Shown: positions 7,660-15,739 of the stretch, in pieces | How positions within the stretch are numbered: position 1 is the first letter of the stretch | How the letters are laid out: each line of letters begins with the position of its first letter | NCBI GenBank assembly: GCA_002284615.2 | Contig: MU069747.1 | Location: 127,079 to 143,553, forward strand | Origin: Dunaliella salina | Taxonomy: Eukaryota > Chlorophyta > Chlorophyceae > Chlamydomonadales > Dunaliellaceae | Direction of reading: 5' to 3' | Length of the DNA: 16,475 nucleotides | Made by a program: the position numbers and the translations under genes | Notes under the pieces: model-generated | The model's input: the letters and a program-made list of their open reading frames with translations, nothing else | Database searches by the model: none | Told to the model about the DNA's origin: nothing

Positions 7660-7900
7660 CTTCACCAGTTGATGCATGTTCTGAAGCGGGAGTTCAAGCA
7701 TGTCAGGGGTGGTCCAGATCAGCAGCTCTACAGGATGGAGCTCAACTCCAGCAGAGTTGCTCATTGGCTTTGTTCTTTGCTTAAAGAGGCTTGCCAATGA
7801 AGCCATAGTGAAGGACGACAAGGCTGCGCTGTACGCCATAAAGGCGGTGAGGAAGATTATTCCTAAGCTGTCCAACCAACTTATTTTTTGTTTGTTTGTT
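7660..7900 (+). pseudogene. Coding-like segment of unknown family, frameshifted
   Basis: Two adjoining plus-strand phases read like protein. The first has LKREFKHVRGGPDQQLYRME followed by LNSSRVAHWLCSLLK. After a phase change come ANEAIVKDDKAALYAIKAVR and KIIPKLSNQ. The change falls near 7790, where a short intron or a frameshift is possible. I recognise no family. It follows directly after a LINE-B 3' UTR and could be an exon of a host gene or part of another element. The minus-strand frame over the same bases (7648-7926) looks less protein-like. Confidence 0.3.
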
Positions 7901-7952
7901 TTCACATCGACCCAAGGACATAGCAATGTCCCATGAGGGCCTTTGTCTTATG

Positions 7953-8040
7953 ATAAGTCCCCGTCAGTATAGGTCCTAGTGATCATAAGTCCCCGTCAGT
8001 CATAAGTCCTAGTGATCATAAGTCATGCCTTTTATGATCA
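7953..8040. repeat. Short tandem repeat, 32-33-bp unit, about 2.7 copies
   Basis: The unit ATAAGTCCCCGTCAGT-(CA)TA-AGTCCTAGTGATC begins at 7953 and 7985, and a partial third unit begins at 8018. Each unit contains TGATCATAAGT, so the array is rich in the TGATCA palindrome. No gene lies across it. Confidence 0.9.
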
Positions 8041-8087
8041 AATCAAGGTTTTGGCTACAAAAATAAAAGGGTAAGCTACAATCACTG

Positions 8088-8235
8088 TTTCTGCTGCTGC
8101 CACTGTTGCACCTGCTGCAGCTGTTGCTGCTGCTGCCGCTGCTGCTGCTGTTGCTACTGCTGCTGCCGCTGCTGCCGGTGGTGCTGTTGCCGCTGCTGCT
8201 CCTGCCGTTGCTGCTGCTGCTGCTACTGCTGCAGC

Positions 8236-8331
<96 letters not shown>

Positions 8332-8465
8332 GTGTGTGTGTGTGTTGTCGTTGTTGTGTGCTCTGCTCATTCTGCTGCTGCTGCTGACGCTGCTGATGCT
8401 GCTTCATCATTTTTAACTGTTGCTGTTGCTGCTGCTGGCCTTGTTGTTGCTGCTGGTGCTGCTTG
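8088..8465. repeat. (CTG)n / (TG)n compound microsatellite
   Basis: About 380 bp of CTG triplets with interruptions (TTG, CCG, CTA, CTC) grade into a pure CTG run at about 8234-8316. A (TG)n run follows (about 8317-8344), then more CTG/TTG. Open frames in three phases give poly-Leu, poly-Ala or poly-Ser and are artefacts of the repeat. The longest pure tracts next to (TG)n are likely to be length-polymorphic. Confidence 0.95.
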
Positions 8466-8469
8466 ACAA

Positions 8470-9400
8470 TTTGCTTTGCAAGGAAGCTGCTCCTTAGAAA
8501 GTGCTGTCAAGCTGGCCAATGCATACAGCTAGCATGAAGCCAAGATGGGGCAGGCTGACACCCCTTTTAGTGCAAAAGCACCAGCACCGCAAAAGTTCAC
8601 ACCCAAGGTTGTGCATGTCAATCGTACATGCTCCGTGCCTGGCAAAAGCACATCGTACAGCTTGGCCAACCTAAACTGCCACCTAGGCCATCAGCCCAAA
8701 TGCATACCAAGTGGCATGCACCTGATCCTGTCATGCAAGAAATGCAAGCATCCCTGAGACAGAGAGAAAGTAGATTGCCTGCAAGAAATGCCACCCATTA
8801 TCCCCACTATGCCCCTTATGACGCGGGCAGTCCAGCAGATAGCCCACTCCACTCACAGCTGGATTTCATTTTGCTGGATTTCAGGCTTGGCCAATCCAAG
8901 ACAGTGAAGTCGCGGCGACAAAGGTCACATTTACATCAAATTTCATGGCATTGGGGATCAACCTCCATGCAGGCAATCAAATTATTTGGCTGCTGGGCAG
9001 GAAAAAATCGATGACTTGGGTACCAAACTGTAAAAAGATAAGCAATATCTTGCATCCGACCTTGCTGGCAAAAATAAAAAAGCCAGGCAGACTCAGGTCC
9101 AATTTGGATGTACCGTACGTAGATGTAATCAAGCCGCACCCCTCCAAAAAATATTTTGCGTGTGGTTCTCACCCTCATTTTGCACATTCCCGCAGGGGCA
9201 ATTGTCCATTGTTTGCCCTGGAACTCATGAGTCGTGAATTAAACTGCATGCACAAGCTGCCTGCATCAGCAGCTACAGCAGTGTAATAGCAGGGCAACAG
9301 CAAGGTAACATTGGGTTTATGTTGTTAACCTTCAACCTGAATCTCTGGCCGATCGATAGCTGGTGAAACATTCTCGATAGCTGGTTGACAAGTTAACAAG
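8470..9400. other. No gene recognised
   Basis: Plus-strand frames 8545-8757, 8628-9014 and 8945-9286 overlap in different phases and none shows a family I recognise. A direct repeat CGATAGCTGGT is present near 9354 and 9376. I cannot assign function to this stretch. Confidence 0.4.
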
Positions 9401-9422
9401 TTACTACAAGACCTTGTCAAAT

Positions 9423-9665
9423 ATGAAAACTACTATATGCCATGCTGCGCTAGCAGGGCAACAGGAGGGTAGCAGCAATGCTCCTGCACGTAATGGTGCG
9501 CTAGACATGCAATCCCTTAATGAGCTACTGGGATTACAGAAAGAGGCCTTCAGTCAAGACGCGCGACTGCTCGTAAAAAGAAACAATATCGTGAATAAAG
9601 AATTTATTGCAGAAAAGTGGACACATCCTGAACCTCGCAATGGGTTTACAAAGATGCATACTTGA
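9423..9665 (+). CDS. Hypothetical short ORF or exon, unknown
   Basis: The open frame starts at an ATG (9423) and ends at TGA. It encodes about 80 residues with a protein-like composition. A small-residue N-terminal part is followed by LNELLGLQKEAFSQDARLL, a basic VKRNN turn and EFIAEKWTHPEPRNGF. The predicted amphipathic helix and mixed composition set it apart from the repeat-derived frames nearby. No family, signal or membrane segment is recognised. It could be an exon, or the broken end of an unlisted transposon ORF. No splice sites were confidently assigned. Confidence 0.3.
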   Translation: MKTTICHAALAGQQEGSSNAPARNGALDMQSLNELLGLQKEAFSQDARLLVKRNNIVNKEFIAEKWTHPEPRNGFTKMHT

Positions 9666-9859
9666 TAAGAAATGAAACTAGCTGAGAATGAGTGCGAAAG
9701 AAAATGACACGTTTTTCTTGAACATCACCAGTATCCTTTTGTAAACCACAGTGGAAGAGCCAGAATTCCAAGTCGCTGTCTCTTGAGATATTTATTGAGC
9801 TACGGCTATTGGAGAGAGCACAACCAGCAACTTTGAGGAGGGAATCTTCCTTTAGCAAC

Positions 9860-9894
<35 letters not shown>

Positions 9895-10158
9895 ATCCCC
9901 CTCAACCAGAGGAGGTTTCAATAAGCTCCTCAACAGCCTCGATGCACCCCTAAGCCTTCGGTTTTCCACCAATATTCCGCAAAAACGAACATTTTCGCTT
10001 TCACGCACTTTCCCGCATGCCCAAAATAGTTAATCTTTTTCTGGTGTCCGTAGTTACCTCACACCCCCTAAGAATATTATCGGATGATACATTTTATGAA
10101 CGGTATTTTTGCAGATCTTTATGATTGTATCTTCAACAAGTTTTAACGTGGCAATTCT
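9666..10158. other. No gene recognised; contains a pure (CTG)n tract
   Basis: A pure run of about ten CTG units lies at 9861-9892. A minus-strand frame (9646-10008) reads through it with a run of ten glutamines, flanked by normal-looking residues. That could be part of an exon, but I see no domain or supporting splice site and do not call it. Confidence 0.4.
9861..9892. repeat. (CTG)n microsatellite, about 10 units
   Basis: An uninterrupted CTG run on the plus strand, equivalent to CAG on the minus strand, where one open phase gives poly-Gln. Confidence 0.95.
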
Positions 10159-10159
10159 T

Positions 10160-10692
10160 TCACATGATATGGCCAGGCGAGGAGCCAATGTCGTGTTCGC
10201 GTGCATCGCGGGTGAAAAAATTTCCCGGTTTGGGAAATTTGCGAAATTTCGGAAATTTTCTTTTTTGCTAATCATGCACTTCAACCATTTCTGAGTGCTC
10301 TGCTCTCAGCGCTGGCCCTGATGAGTGCAGAGGTGCGAGACGTCTTCGAAGTCAGCGTACGCGTGCAACAGTCTCAGAGCAGGGCCCCCCAGCAGCTCTG
10401 AGATGCATCGCATATGCGCTTGTGTGTGAGCCCCTCTTTTGCCCAGTGGACAGCCTGCTGACGGGTTCAACCCGTCGGGTTGTGTGTGGGGAGAGAGAGC
10501 TCCTGCGGGAAGCACAGTCTGCTTGAAGTTGCATTGCTGGCTTGCATGAGCGAGGGAGGCTCAATGATTGAAAGTGCCTGATTCGGCAAAAAGAAAATTT
10601 CCGAATTTCACAATTTTTCCAAACCGGGAAAAATTTTCACCCGCGATTCACGCGAACATGACATTGGCTTCCCCCATGGCCATAATCTTATG
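10160..10692. mobile_element. Foldback element, about 100-bp inverted arms around a 315-bp spacer
   Basis: The left arm (about 10163-10267) holds GGAGCCAATGTCGTGTTCGCG, GCGGGTGAAAAAATTTCCCGG and GAAATTTCGGAAATTTTCTTTTT. The reverse complement of the right arm (about 10584-10692) gives GAAGCCAATGTCATGTTCGCG, then GCGGGTGAAAATTTTTCCCGG and GAAATTCGGAAATTTTCTTTTT. The arms are about 85-90 percent alike by eye. The spacer holds a perfect hairpin GACGGGTT-C-AACCCGTC near 10459-10475. No transposase ORF is visible, and I could not define target-site duplications. It is probably a non-autonomous foldback or MITE-type element, or an inverted duplication. Confidence 0.75.
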
Positions 10693-10693
10693 A

Positions 10694-11265
10694 GGTTATA
10701 ATTTATGAAATAAATATTTCCATAGGGTAGTATTCAATCCCGAGTAAACTGGGATTACCTCTACGGGTTTCATATTTCAAATAGAGGGACCTTTAAGTAA
10801 ACCAAAATAAACGTGGAAAAAAAATTTGCACCTGCGGCAAAAGTTGGAACGCGGCCGTACTGGCCGCTGGGAGCCCCGAAAACGACTTTGGCAGAAACTG
10901 AGCCAGAGAAGAAAAAATGCATAATCCTTCTTCTATGGCTCGATTTTTCTGGTTTACCGGTTTTTGAAGATTGGGTACCCCCTATACGGGAAACACAAAT
11001 GAGAACCACCATAAATAAACCCGAAATCTCTGAGCCAACCCTGAACGCTCAAAGAGGCATAGAATCACCCCCTGCTGAAAATCACAAATTTCTTTCGAAA
11101 CTGGAAATTTCTGTCGAAGAAATTTGAGTGAACCCAAACTGGTGCTTTACCCGCAGTACGTTTGGTTTGATCTTTCCATTCTGCAACCTGCTCCCAACAA
11201 GCTTTCTCCCACGAAGTAAACAGGCAAACCCTTGCCACATACACACACGCAGAGGCATAGAAACA
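10694..11265. other. Intergenic, with small hairpins; presumed upstream region of the 11273 gene
   Basis: I see no recognisable gene. Hairpins are present: GCGGCC-GTACT-GGCCGC near 10851-10867, and AAATTTCTTTCGA paired with TCGAAGAAATTT near 11087-11126. AGAGGCATAGAA occurs near 11053 and again near 11251, just before the candidate start. No convincing TATA box was found. Confidence 0.4.
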
Positions 11266-11272
11266 TATACAT

Positions 11273-13118
11273 ATGGTGACTACGAGGCGCAACACAAGGC
11301 TCCAGGCTGCTGCCCAGCAAGCTGCTGCGGACCATGAGAATGCAATGCGTAAGTACAAGGTGTGTGTCCGGGCGACCTTCGCCTGGACTTTGGACCATCT
11401 TGTGTGCTGCCTTGTCAGGAGGTTCCAGGGAAGAAATCAAACACTGGTTCGTCCCACAAGCATTGAATTTTACAGCAGCAGACAAGAGTAACACCGGGTG
11501 ATTTCAGCCTGCACATCATCCAAGGTTCATGCAGAGTTCCACCTCATGATGAGTGCAGGACGTCATCACTTCGTACATTGTATAGGAAAGATGTTCAATC
11601 AAGCACGTATATATAACATGCTATATAGCATATTGCAATTGTGTAGATGTATTTCCTTCTCGGCAGAGGCATGTTAGAAGGGTGCATTTTTCGGGGCATG
11701 AGTGCAGAGGTCTAGGTTAGGTTCAATGTGAACAATGAGCAAGTAGTGCGATGATGGAGATAAGTGCTCACAGTGAACTAGCAAGCAAGGGAATTACAGA
11801 GATTGCTCTCCATTCAATTCTCCTGGGTGTGGGTGTGACAATATACACTGCCTCACCTTGATCAATTCAGGAAACTAGGGATGAACTCACAGAGACCTGT
11901 CAAATTTGCATGTGAGCTCCATGCTGATTTCGTGCATAATGCACACAAGCTTGCATCTACCGAAGGTTCCATTGAAAACAAAAGCACTCGTCATTACCCT
12001 GGTGCCCTGGAGCCGCGTGCTGCCAGAAGCCCACCAGGTCCACGTTAAACTCCCTCTCATCTTCAAGTAAGGGAGGCTCATAGCTCGTTGAGCAAGTGCA
12101 GAAAGAAAGAAAAAGAAAAACTACGCAGGTAGAGAAAATCTCCCTACATCAATTGAGAAAAAGGAAACACATTGGCTCCAAAGAGCCGTGAGTCTCCTCC
12201 TTCACAAAGAAAGGAAAACAGAGGATGCTAATGGGGATCAGGAGGGCTTCTAGAAGCACTAGGCCCTAGAACCTGAGTGTGAGACGTATTATTATTTACA
12301 ATTGCACGTGGTAATAAACTTGTGGACGTACTTAACAGAATGGGAATGTGCAACTCACGAGCAAGCTTAATGGCACGTTGGTGGTCCAGACAGAGTTTTT
12401 TGAACTGGTTTAGTAGGGTATGCTAGATGTAACAAGTGCCACCAACTCCTAGAAGAAGAGGGGGGTCTCGGCTTAGGCACAGATGCGCTTGCACACGATT
12501 GGCTGCTGCTCCGCCGCCAGTTGCTGTCCAGGCCTCATGCCTTGACAGTACTTGATTTCAATCAGTTGCAAACCTCTCTGTCTACGTGGTTGTTCATTTC
12601 TTTTTATTTCTGCTCATGCCAAACTGTTGTAGGGCTGTTGTGGTTAAAAGAAAGAAAATCCAATTGACCAGTTTAATAACACACACATTTTGAGCAAATT
12701 GTTTCGGTTCACCCTGTGGTCATCGTGGAGTACTTGTCCCCGTAATTCCATCTGCACAACTGCCACTTGTATCCGTCTTTGCAATAGAGCTGAAGCTGTG
12801 ATCTCTACTTTCCCAACTGCAGATGCAGCCACACAGAGAGAGGAACAATATGGGTATCAACCACCTTCAAACACAAAAGCTCTTGACAAGCAACTGGCTG
12901 CTGGACTGAACATTGGAGAGGTGTACACTTTTTGGTACGACAATGGGCCACCAGGAGGCACCATCGTGGACCTGGAAATCAGGGGCTTCTCTGAAGATGG
13001 GCAAGAAATCACTGTGCGGGAGGGAACCAGGTCCTTTGATTATGAGATATACTTGGGATATGAAGGACTTTATGGCCAAGGGTCAGGGCACGACATTATG
13101 TACCTTTTCCTCGATTGA
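11273..13118 (+). CDS. Candidate two-exon gene, small protein of unknown function
   Basis: Exon 1 (11273-11348) starts at ATG in a favourable context (ACATATGG) and encodes a basic/Ala-Gln-rich N-terminus beginning MVTTRRNTRLQAAAQQ. It ends at the donor C|GTAAGT. Exon 2 (12823-13118) follows a pyrimidine-rich acceptor CTACTTTCCCAACTGCAG and ends at TGA 13116-13118. The donor leaves one base of a codon and the acceptor supplies two, so the frame is kept and the product is about 124 residues. Exon 2 includes NIGEVYTFWYDNGPPGGTIV, a DLEIRGFSEDGQEITVREGT beta-like stretch, then a glycine-rich YEGLYGQGSGHDIMYLFLD end. I do not recognise the family. Other exons inside the 1,474-nt intron cannot be excluded. 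The intron carries LINE-B relics. Confidence 0.5.
11740..12085 (+). mobile_element. LINE-B C-terminal relic (plus)
   Basis: Translation over two phases gives LHSILLGVGVTIYTASP. After a frameshift near 11855 it gives LDQFRKLGM, VKFACELHADFVHNAHKLAS, TEGSIENKSTRHYPG and SPPGPR with TAA at 12046-12048. Each block lines up with the LINE-B copy at 3040-3301 (HTILLGVGGVI, LARKLHAHSVLYAYKLASTRR, NPPDPH). It has diverged more than the other copies. About 37 bases after the stop it meets the tail of the minus-strand copy. Confidence 0.75.
12086..12465 (-). mobile_element. LINE-B 3' end (minus) with tail
   Basis: Minus-strand reading gives LLLGVGGTCYI, one stop, then HTLLNQFKKLCLDHQRAIKL and ARELHIPILL. 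After a phase change it gives RAIVNNNTSHTQVLG and SPPDPH with TAG at 12228-12230. The 3' UTR down to about 12119 aligns with the UTR at 3302-3410 (including CTCAATTGATGTAGGGAGA and GCGTAGTTTTTC). The A/G-rich run at 12086-12118 is its (TTTTC)-type tail. Together with the preceding fragment it makes a tail-to-tail pair. Confidence 0.8.
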
Positions 13119-13317
13119 TGCAGTGAGAGCTTCCTCTGCCTGATTGGTTTTTTCTTCTTTTCTTACATTGTTTCTTCATGCATCCTATACCTGGTATCTT
13201 CAAACACAATCCCTCATATTTGCTGCCTACCCATGTCCTTTGCACTTTCTGGCCATGCAAAATATCATGGAAGAATATCATTTCCCTGTCGTACAGGCAA
13301 ACATGTTTTTTTTCTGG

Positions 13318-13322
13318 TGTAA
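13318..13322 (+). promoter_or_regulatory. Possible TGTAA polyadenylation signal
   Basis: TGTAA, the usual green-algal polyadenylation motif, lies 200 bases after the stop of the candidate two-exon gene. It sits at the 3' boundary of a minus-strand LINE-B, so it may be chance or belong to the junction. Confidence 0.25.
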
Positions 13323-13324
13323 AT

Positions 13325-13740
13325 GAAAGTTAAAATGGAAGTCTATGCTGGACAGCAACAAGCGTGCATTCAGGAAAGACCCAACTGTCAGCGCTGGCAC
13401 TCTCAGTGATCCCACCAACTGGTAGCACAGCTAGGAGCAACCAAGCTCATGTGGGTCTGGCAAGCCTTCAGCCATCCGCCCGATGTGTGCACTTTAAAGA
13501 TCAAATTTGCTCTCCTGCAAGCAGCTGTTTCACAACCTCCCCCCCCAAATCCCCCATTCTTTAAATTGCTGAATTGGTTGGCGTGTTTGTCTGGTTGCAA
13601 TTGTGTGGGCTTTTTCTTTGGTTAAGCAAAGGTTACAGAGGGGAAATGAATGGATTGTAAATGAAAATTTCCAGGAGCTCCAAGTAGAATGGTGTTTCAT
13701 GTGACTCTGTTGTTGCGGTCTGTGCCCCAAAGAGTTCTCA
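13325..13740 (-). mobile_element. LINE-B 3' end (minus), second UTR subfamily
   Basis: The minus strand reads NTILLGAPGNFHLQSIHFPS, after which comes QPDKHANQFSNLKNGGFGGGG and, in another phase, MAEGLPDPH (cat at 13473-13475 is its Met). The usual stop is lost by a frame change, so the phase runs on a few codons. The 3' UTR (about 13446-13330) matches the one after 7539: AGCGCTGACAGTTGGGTCTTTCCTGAATGCACGCTTG...GTCCAGCATAGACTT. A run of eight or nine C on the plus strand (about 13539-13547) corresponds to the glycine-rich linker. Confidence 0.75.
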
Positions 13741-13765
13741 ACAGTGTGTAAGTTCTCAACAGTGT
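13732..13765. repeat. Two copies of AGTTCTCAACAGTGT
   Basis: A 15-base direct repeat at 13732-13746 and 13751-13765 is separated by four bases. It sits at the 5' edge of the minus-strand LINE-B and may be a local duplication. No function is assigned. Confidence 0.8.
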
Positions 13766-13769
13766 TTTG

Positions 13770-14525
13770 TGTCGATTTTGTGCATTAGGAGAGCTTGTCT
13801 AGGTTGATGTATGAACATCATCTCTGCTCAATGAGGTGAGAACCTCCTTCTCTGGGGCTCATGTCTTTTGAGCGGTGGGTGGAATCTCTGCCTTCCAGAG
13901 GATAGGCTATATTGCCATCAGGGCGACTGAGACGTGGTGGCTGTCCAGATTGGGAGAACACAATGTGGAAAATCTCTCATCTCACCGAGTTGCCAAGTAC
14001 CTCAACCGGCCTTATGTTAGGCACCCTGGTCGTAAGGCGAGGAGGGCGTTTGGCAAGGAGGAGGTCCCAAGATCGAGTCTTTGATTCGAGTCCTGGGCGG
14101 AGTTTAGTACTTTCTCAGGCTTCGTCCTCTCGGTGGGAGTCAGTGGAAGGCTCTTTCCTTGGTGCACGCAGCCTATGGGCAAGCGTAAATCTTTATTTTC
14201 TATTTTGTAAAGTCCAGAGTTGCCTTAGGGCCAAAAGCGGGCCCAGGGTGGCCACTGAAGCGGTATTCTTTGGCAATGCAGTCCAGGATGAAGACCGTGT
14301 CTGATGAAACTTGGAATCAGGTGCCGTGCTCGTCTTGGACTACAGTCCGGAGATAGTCAAACTTCGCTTTGATGGACCAGACACCTTGCACACACCTGAA
14401 CATTGATTGATTTTAGCACAGCTTGTAATGGCAATCTTAGAAAGCAATGTGCAAAGTGGGAAATGAGCTTCTTTGCAAGTTTGCAGACTTTTGTGGATCA
14501 AGCCAGGAGGGTGTAGGAATCATAA
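13770..14525. other. No gene recognised
   Basis: Two overlapping plus-strand frames (13875-14084 and 13912-14304) lack recognisable domains. A box-B-like GATTCGAGTCC near 14085 does not fold into a T arm and is not called as a tRNA. Confidence 0.4.
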
Positions 14526-14530
14526 ATTTT

Positions 14531-15396
14531 GGACGTCATCACCAAAACCACATAAGAACTATATATTCGGAATCATGAGATCGAGAGGATTCGAATGCTA
14601 TATGTATGAGTCCAATCGGAGAGGGTCGTTGGTGGGTGGTCCCTCAGGGGGGTTTCGACTTTTGGGACCCCCCCTCCAGAATTTTCCTGGGGCACTTTTT
14701 CAAAATTCTAAATATATTTTCGAAATCCTGAGCTCGAGAGCTGTCCAATTGCACCCTCTTTGAGGAAATTGGTTAAGGAGGGTGGCAGCTGTAGCTGCAT
14801 GAAAGTTTAACCAAATGGGCTACAGCTATCAGTGTGAAGGATGGATGATTTGCAGTGCCCCTACTGCTTCAAGCAGTGTGATAATAGGGGCAACAGGGAC
14901 AAACATGTTGAGGCATGCAAGAGGCATTGGGATTCAGGCAAGAGGGCCAAGCTTGGCCAGCATACCATGCACAGCTTCTTCCAGCAGAGAGCGCCCGCAG
15001 CAGCCCCCATGCAAGCAAGCACCAGCGCAGGGCCATCAGCAGCACCAGCACCAGCTGCATGCCCCATGCAAGCAAGCAGCTCATTATCTGCTAGACCATT
15101 GTATTTCCTTTTGATGCAGATGGCCGCAGAATTTGAATTGAAGCAAATGTGTACCTTGCTTGACTTGGGGGGCACTGTGTAGGGGGCATGGGGCATGCAT
15201 GAGCATCGGCATCTCAGTTTCTGCCCCATAACTCTGTACCAATCCAGTTTTTGGAAATCTTGAGTATGCAGATGGATGGGGAATTTGAAAAGGAGCAGAT
15301 TGGTACCCCTTTTGTGGGGTGGGGGGCAAGCTTTGGGGGGGAGGGGGGGTGGGTGGTCATTCTGGGCCTCCAGCCCAACTTTTTGTGATGACGTCC
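14531..15396. repeat. Short inverted pair GGACGTCATCAC(c)AAAA bracketing a zinc-finger-like ORF
   Basis: GGACGTCATCACCAAAA (14531-14547) recurs inverted as TTTTGTGATGACGTCC (15381-15396), about 850 bp apart. Similarity does not clearly extend beyond the 16-base core. This could be the subterminal repeat of a DNA transposon whose ORF is at 14841-15182, or a coincidence of two repeat copies. No target-site duplication was located. Confidence 0.35.
14841..15182 (+). CDS. Putative zinc-finger protein or first exon, possibly transposase-related
   Basis: The frame opens at the ATG at 14841 with MDDLQCPYCFKQCDNRGNRD and continues KHVEACKRHW. This gives a C-x2-C-x12-H-x3-C arrangement fitting a C2HC-type finger. 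A basic patch GKRAKLGQHTMHSFFQQ follows, then an Ala/Pro/Gln/Ser-rich low-complexity linker. N-terminal fingers followed by an SFF-type motif are known in some transposases and nuclear regulators, but I cannot place this one. CCTTTTGATGCAG at 15106-15118 resembles an acceptor, so the last 20 or so codons may belong to another exon. The 114-codon length is short for a complete protein. Confidence 0.45.
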   Translation: MDDLQCPYCFKQCDNRGNRDKHVEACKRHWDSGKRAKLGQHTMHSFFQQRAPAAAPMQASTSAGPSAAPAPAACPMQASSSLSARPLYFLLMQMAAEFELKQMCTLLDLGGTV

Positions 15397-15730
15397 ACTA
15401 TTTTTTTCCCTCCTGATCAAGCCCTGAAAAAAATTGAAAATTCCAACGCTCTTCGCATTTAGGGATCTCAGAGCGTGCATTAAGGAAAGGGCTTCCACAG
15501 ACGCCCCCACCAGGATTAAAACCCGCGACACCTCCCTGACCTCCGCAGTCGCCCCCAAAGGGATAAGACGACCGACGTGACTGAGTCACGCCAGGTTCTC
15601 CCGTCAAACTTCAAGCCCCGGTTAACTCCATCCAAGAAAATAAAGATGTTTGTTGCGTTTGTAAGAGCATATGTCAGGTCAGCTGACACGTGCAGCGGCT
15701 CACACTGTCACCAGGCCTAAATCCCGTAGC
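15200..15730. other. No gene recognised; G-rich run and possible SINE-like stretch
   Basis: A G-rich stretch (about 15315-15354) has several G runs and could form a quadruplex. On the minus strand, 15600-15490 contains GTGACTCAGTC and GGGTTTTAATCC. These resemble weak polymerase-III A and B boxes, but they do not fold into a tRNA by eye. No coding region is supported. Confidence 0.35.
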
Positions 15731-15739
15731 TAAGGTCCC

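Larger units (their letters stand above)
11349..12822 (+). other. Putative intron with GTAAGT donor and pyrimidine-AG acceptor
   Basis: The donor is GTAAGT at 11349-11354. The acceptor is TTTCCCAACTGCAG ending at 12822. The left 380 nt hold nothing recognised except a 14-bp palindrome ATGCTATATAGCAT (11618-11631). The middle is occupied by two convergent LINE-B fragments. The right 350 nt have no recognised feature. The pairing of these two sites rests on phase agreement and motif quality, not on transcript data. Confidence 0.45.

Noticed and set aside
8009..8410. Poly-Ser/Ala/Leu ORFs over the CTG tract
   Set aside because: All three phases of a CTG repeat are open. The peptides are homopolymers of the repeat and have no non-repeat domain.
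8936..9187. Minus-strand ORF containing AQQPNNL, reminiscent of the LINE-A end AEQPNNLA
   Set aside because: Only this short string matches. The rest of the LINE-A C-terminus, the knuckle and the TTGTAAACC tail are absent.
9646..10008. Poly-Gln protein on the minus strand
   Set aside because: The Gln run is the (CTG)n tract in one phase. The flanks show no recognisable domain or splice sites.
11618..11631. ATGCTATATAGCAT as a regulatory palindrome
   Set aside because: It is a lone A/T-rich palindrome inside a putative intron with no supporting context.
14000..14110. tRNA gene suggested by GATTCGAGTCC
   Set aside because: The flanking bases do not pair as a T arm, and no acceptor, D or anticodon arm can be drawn.
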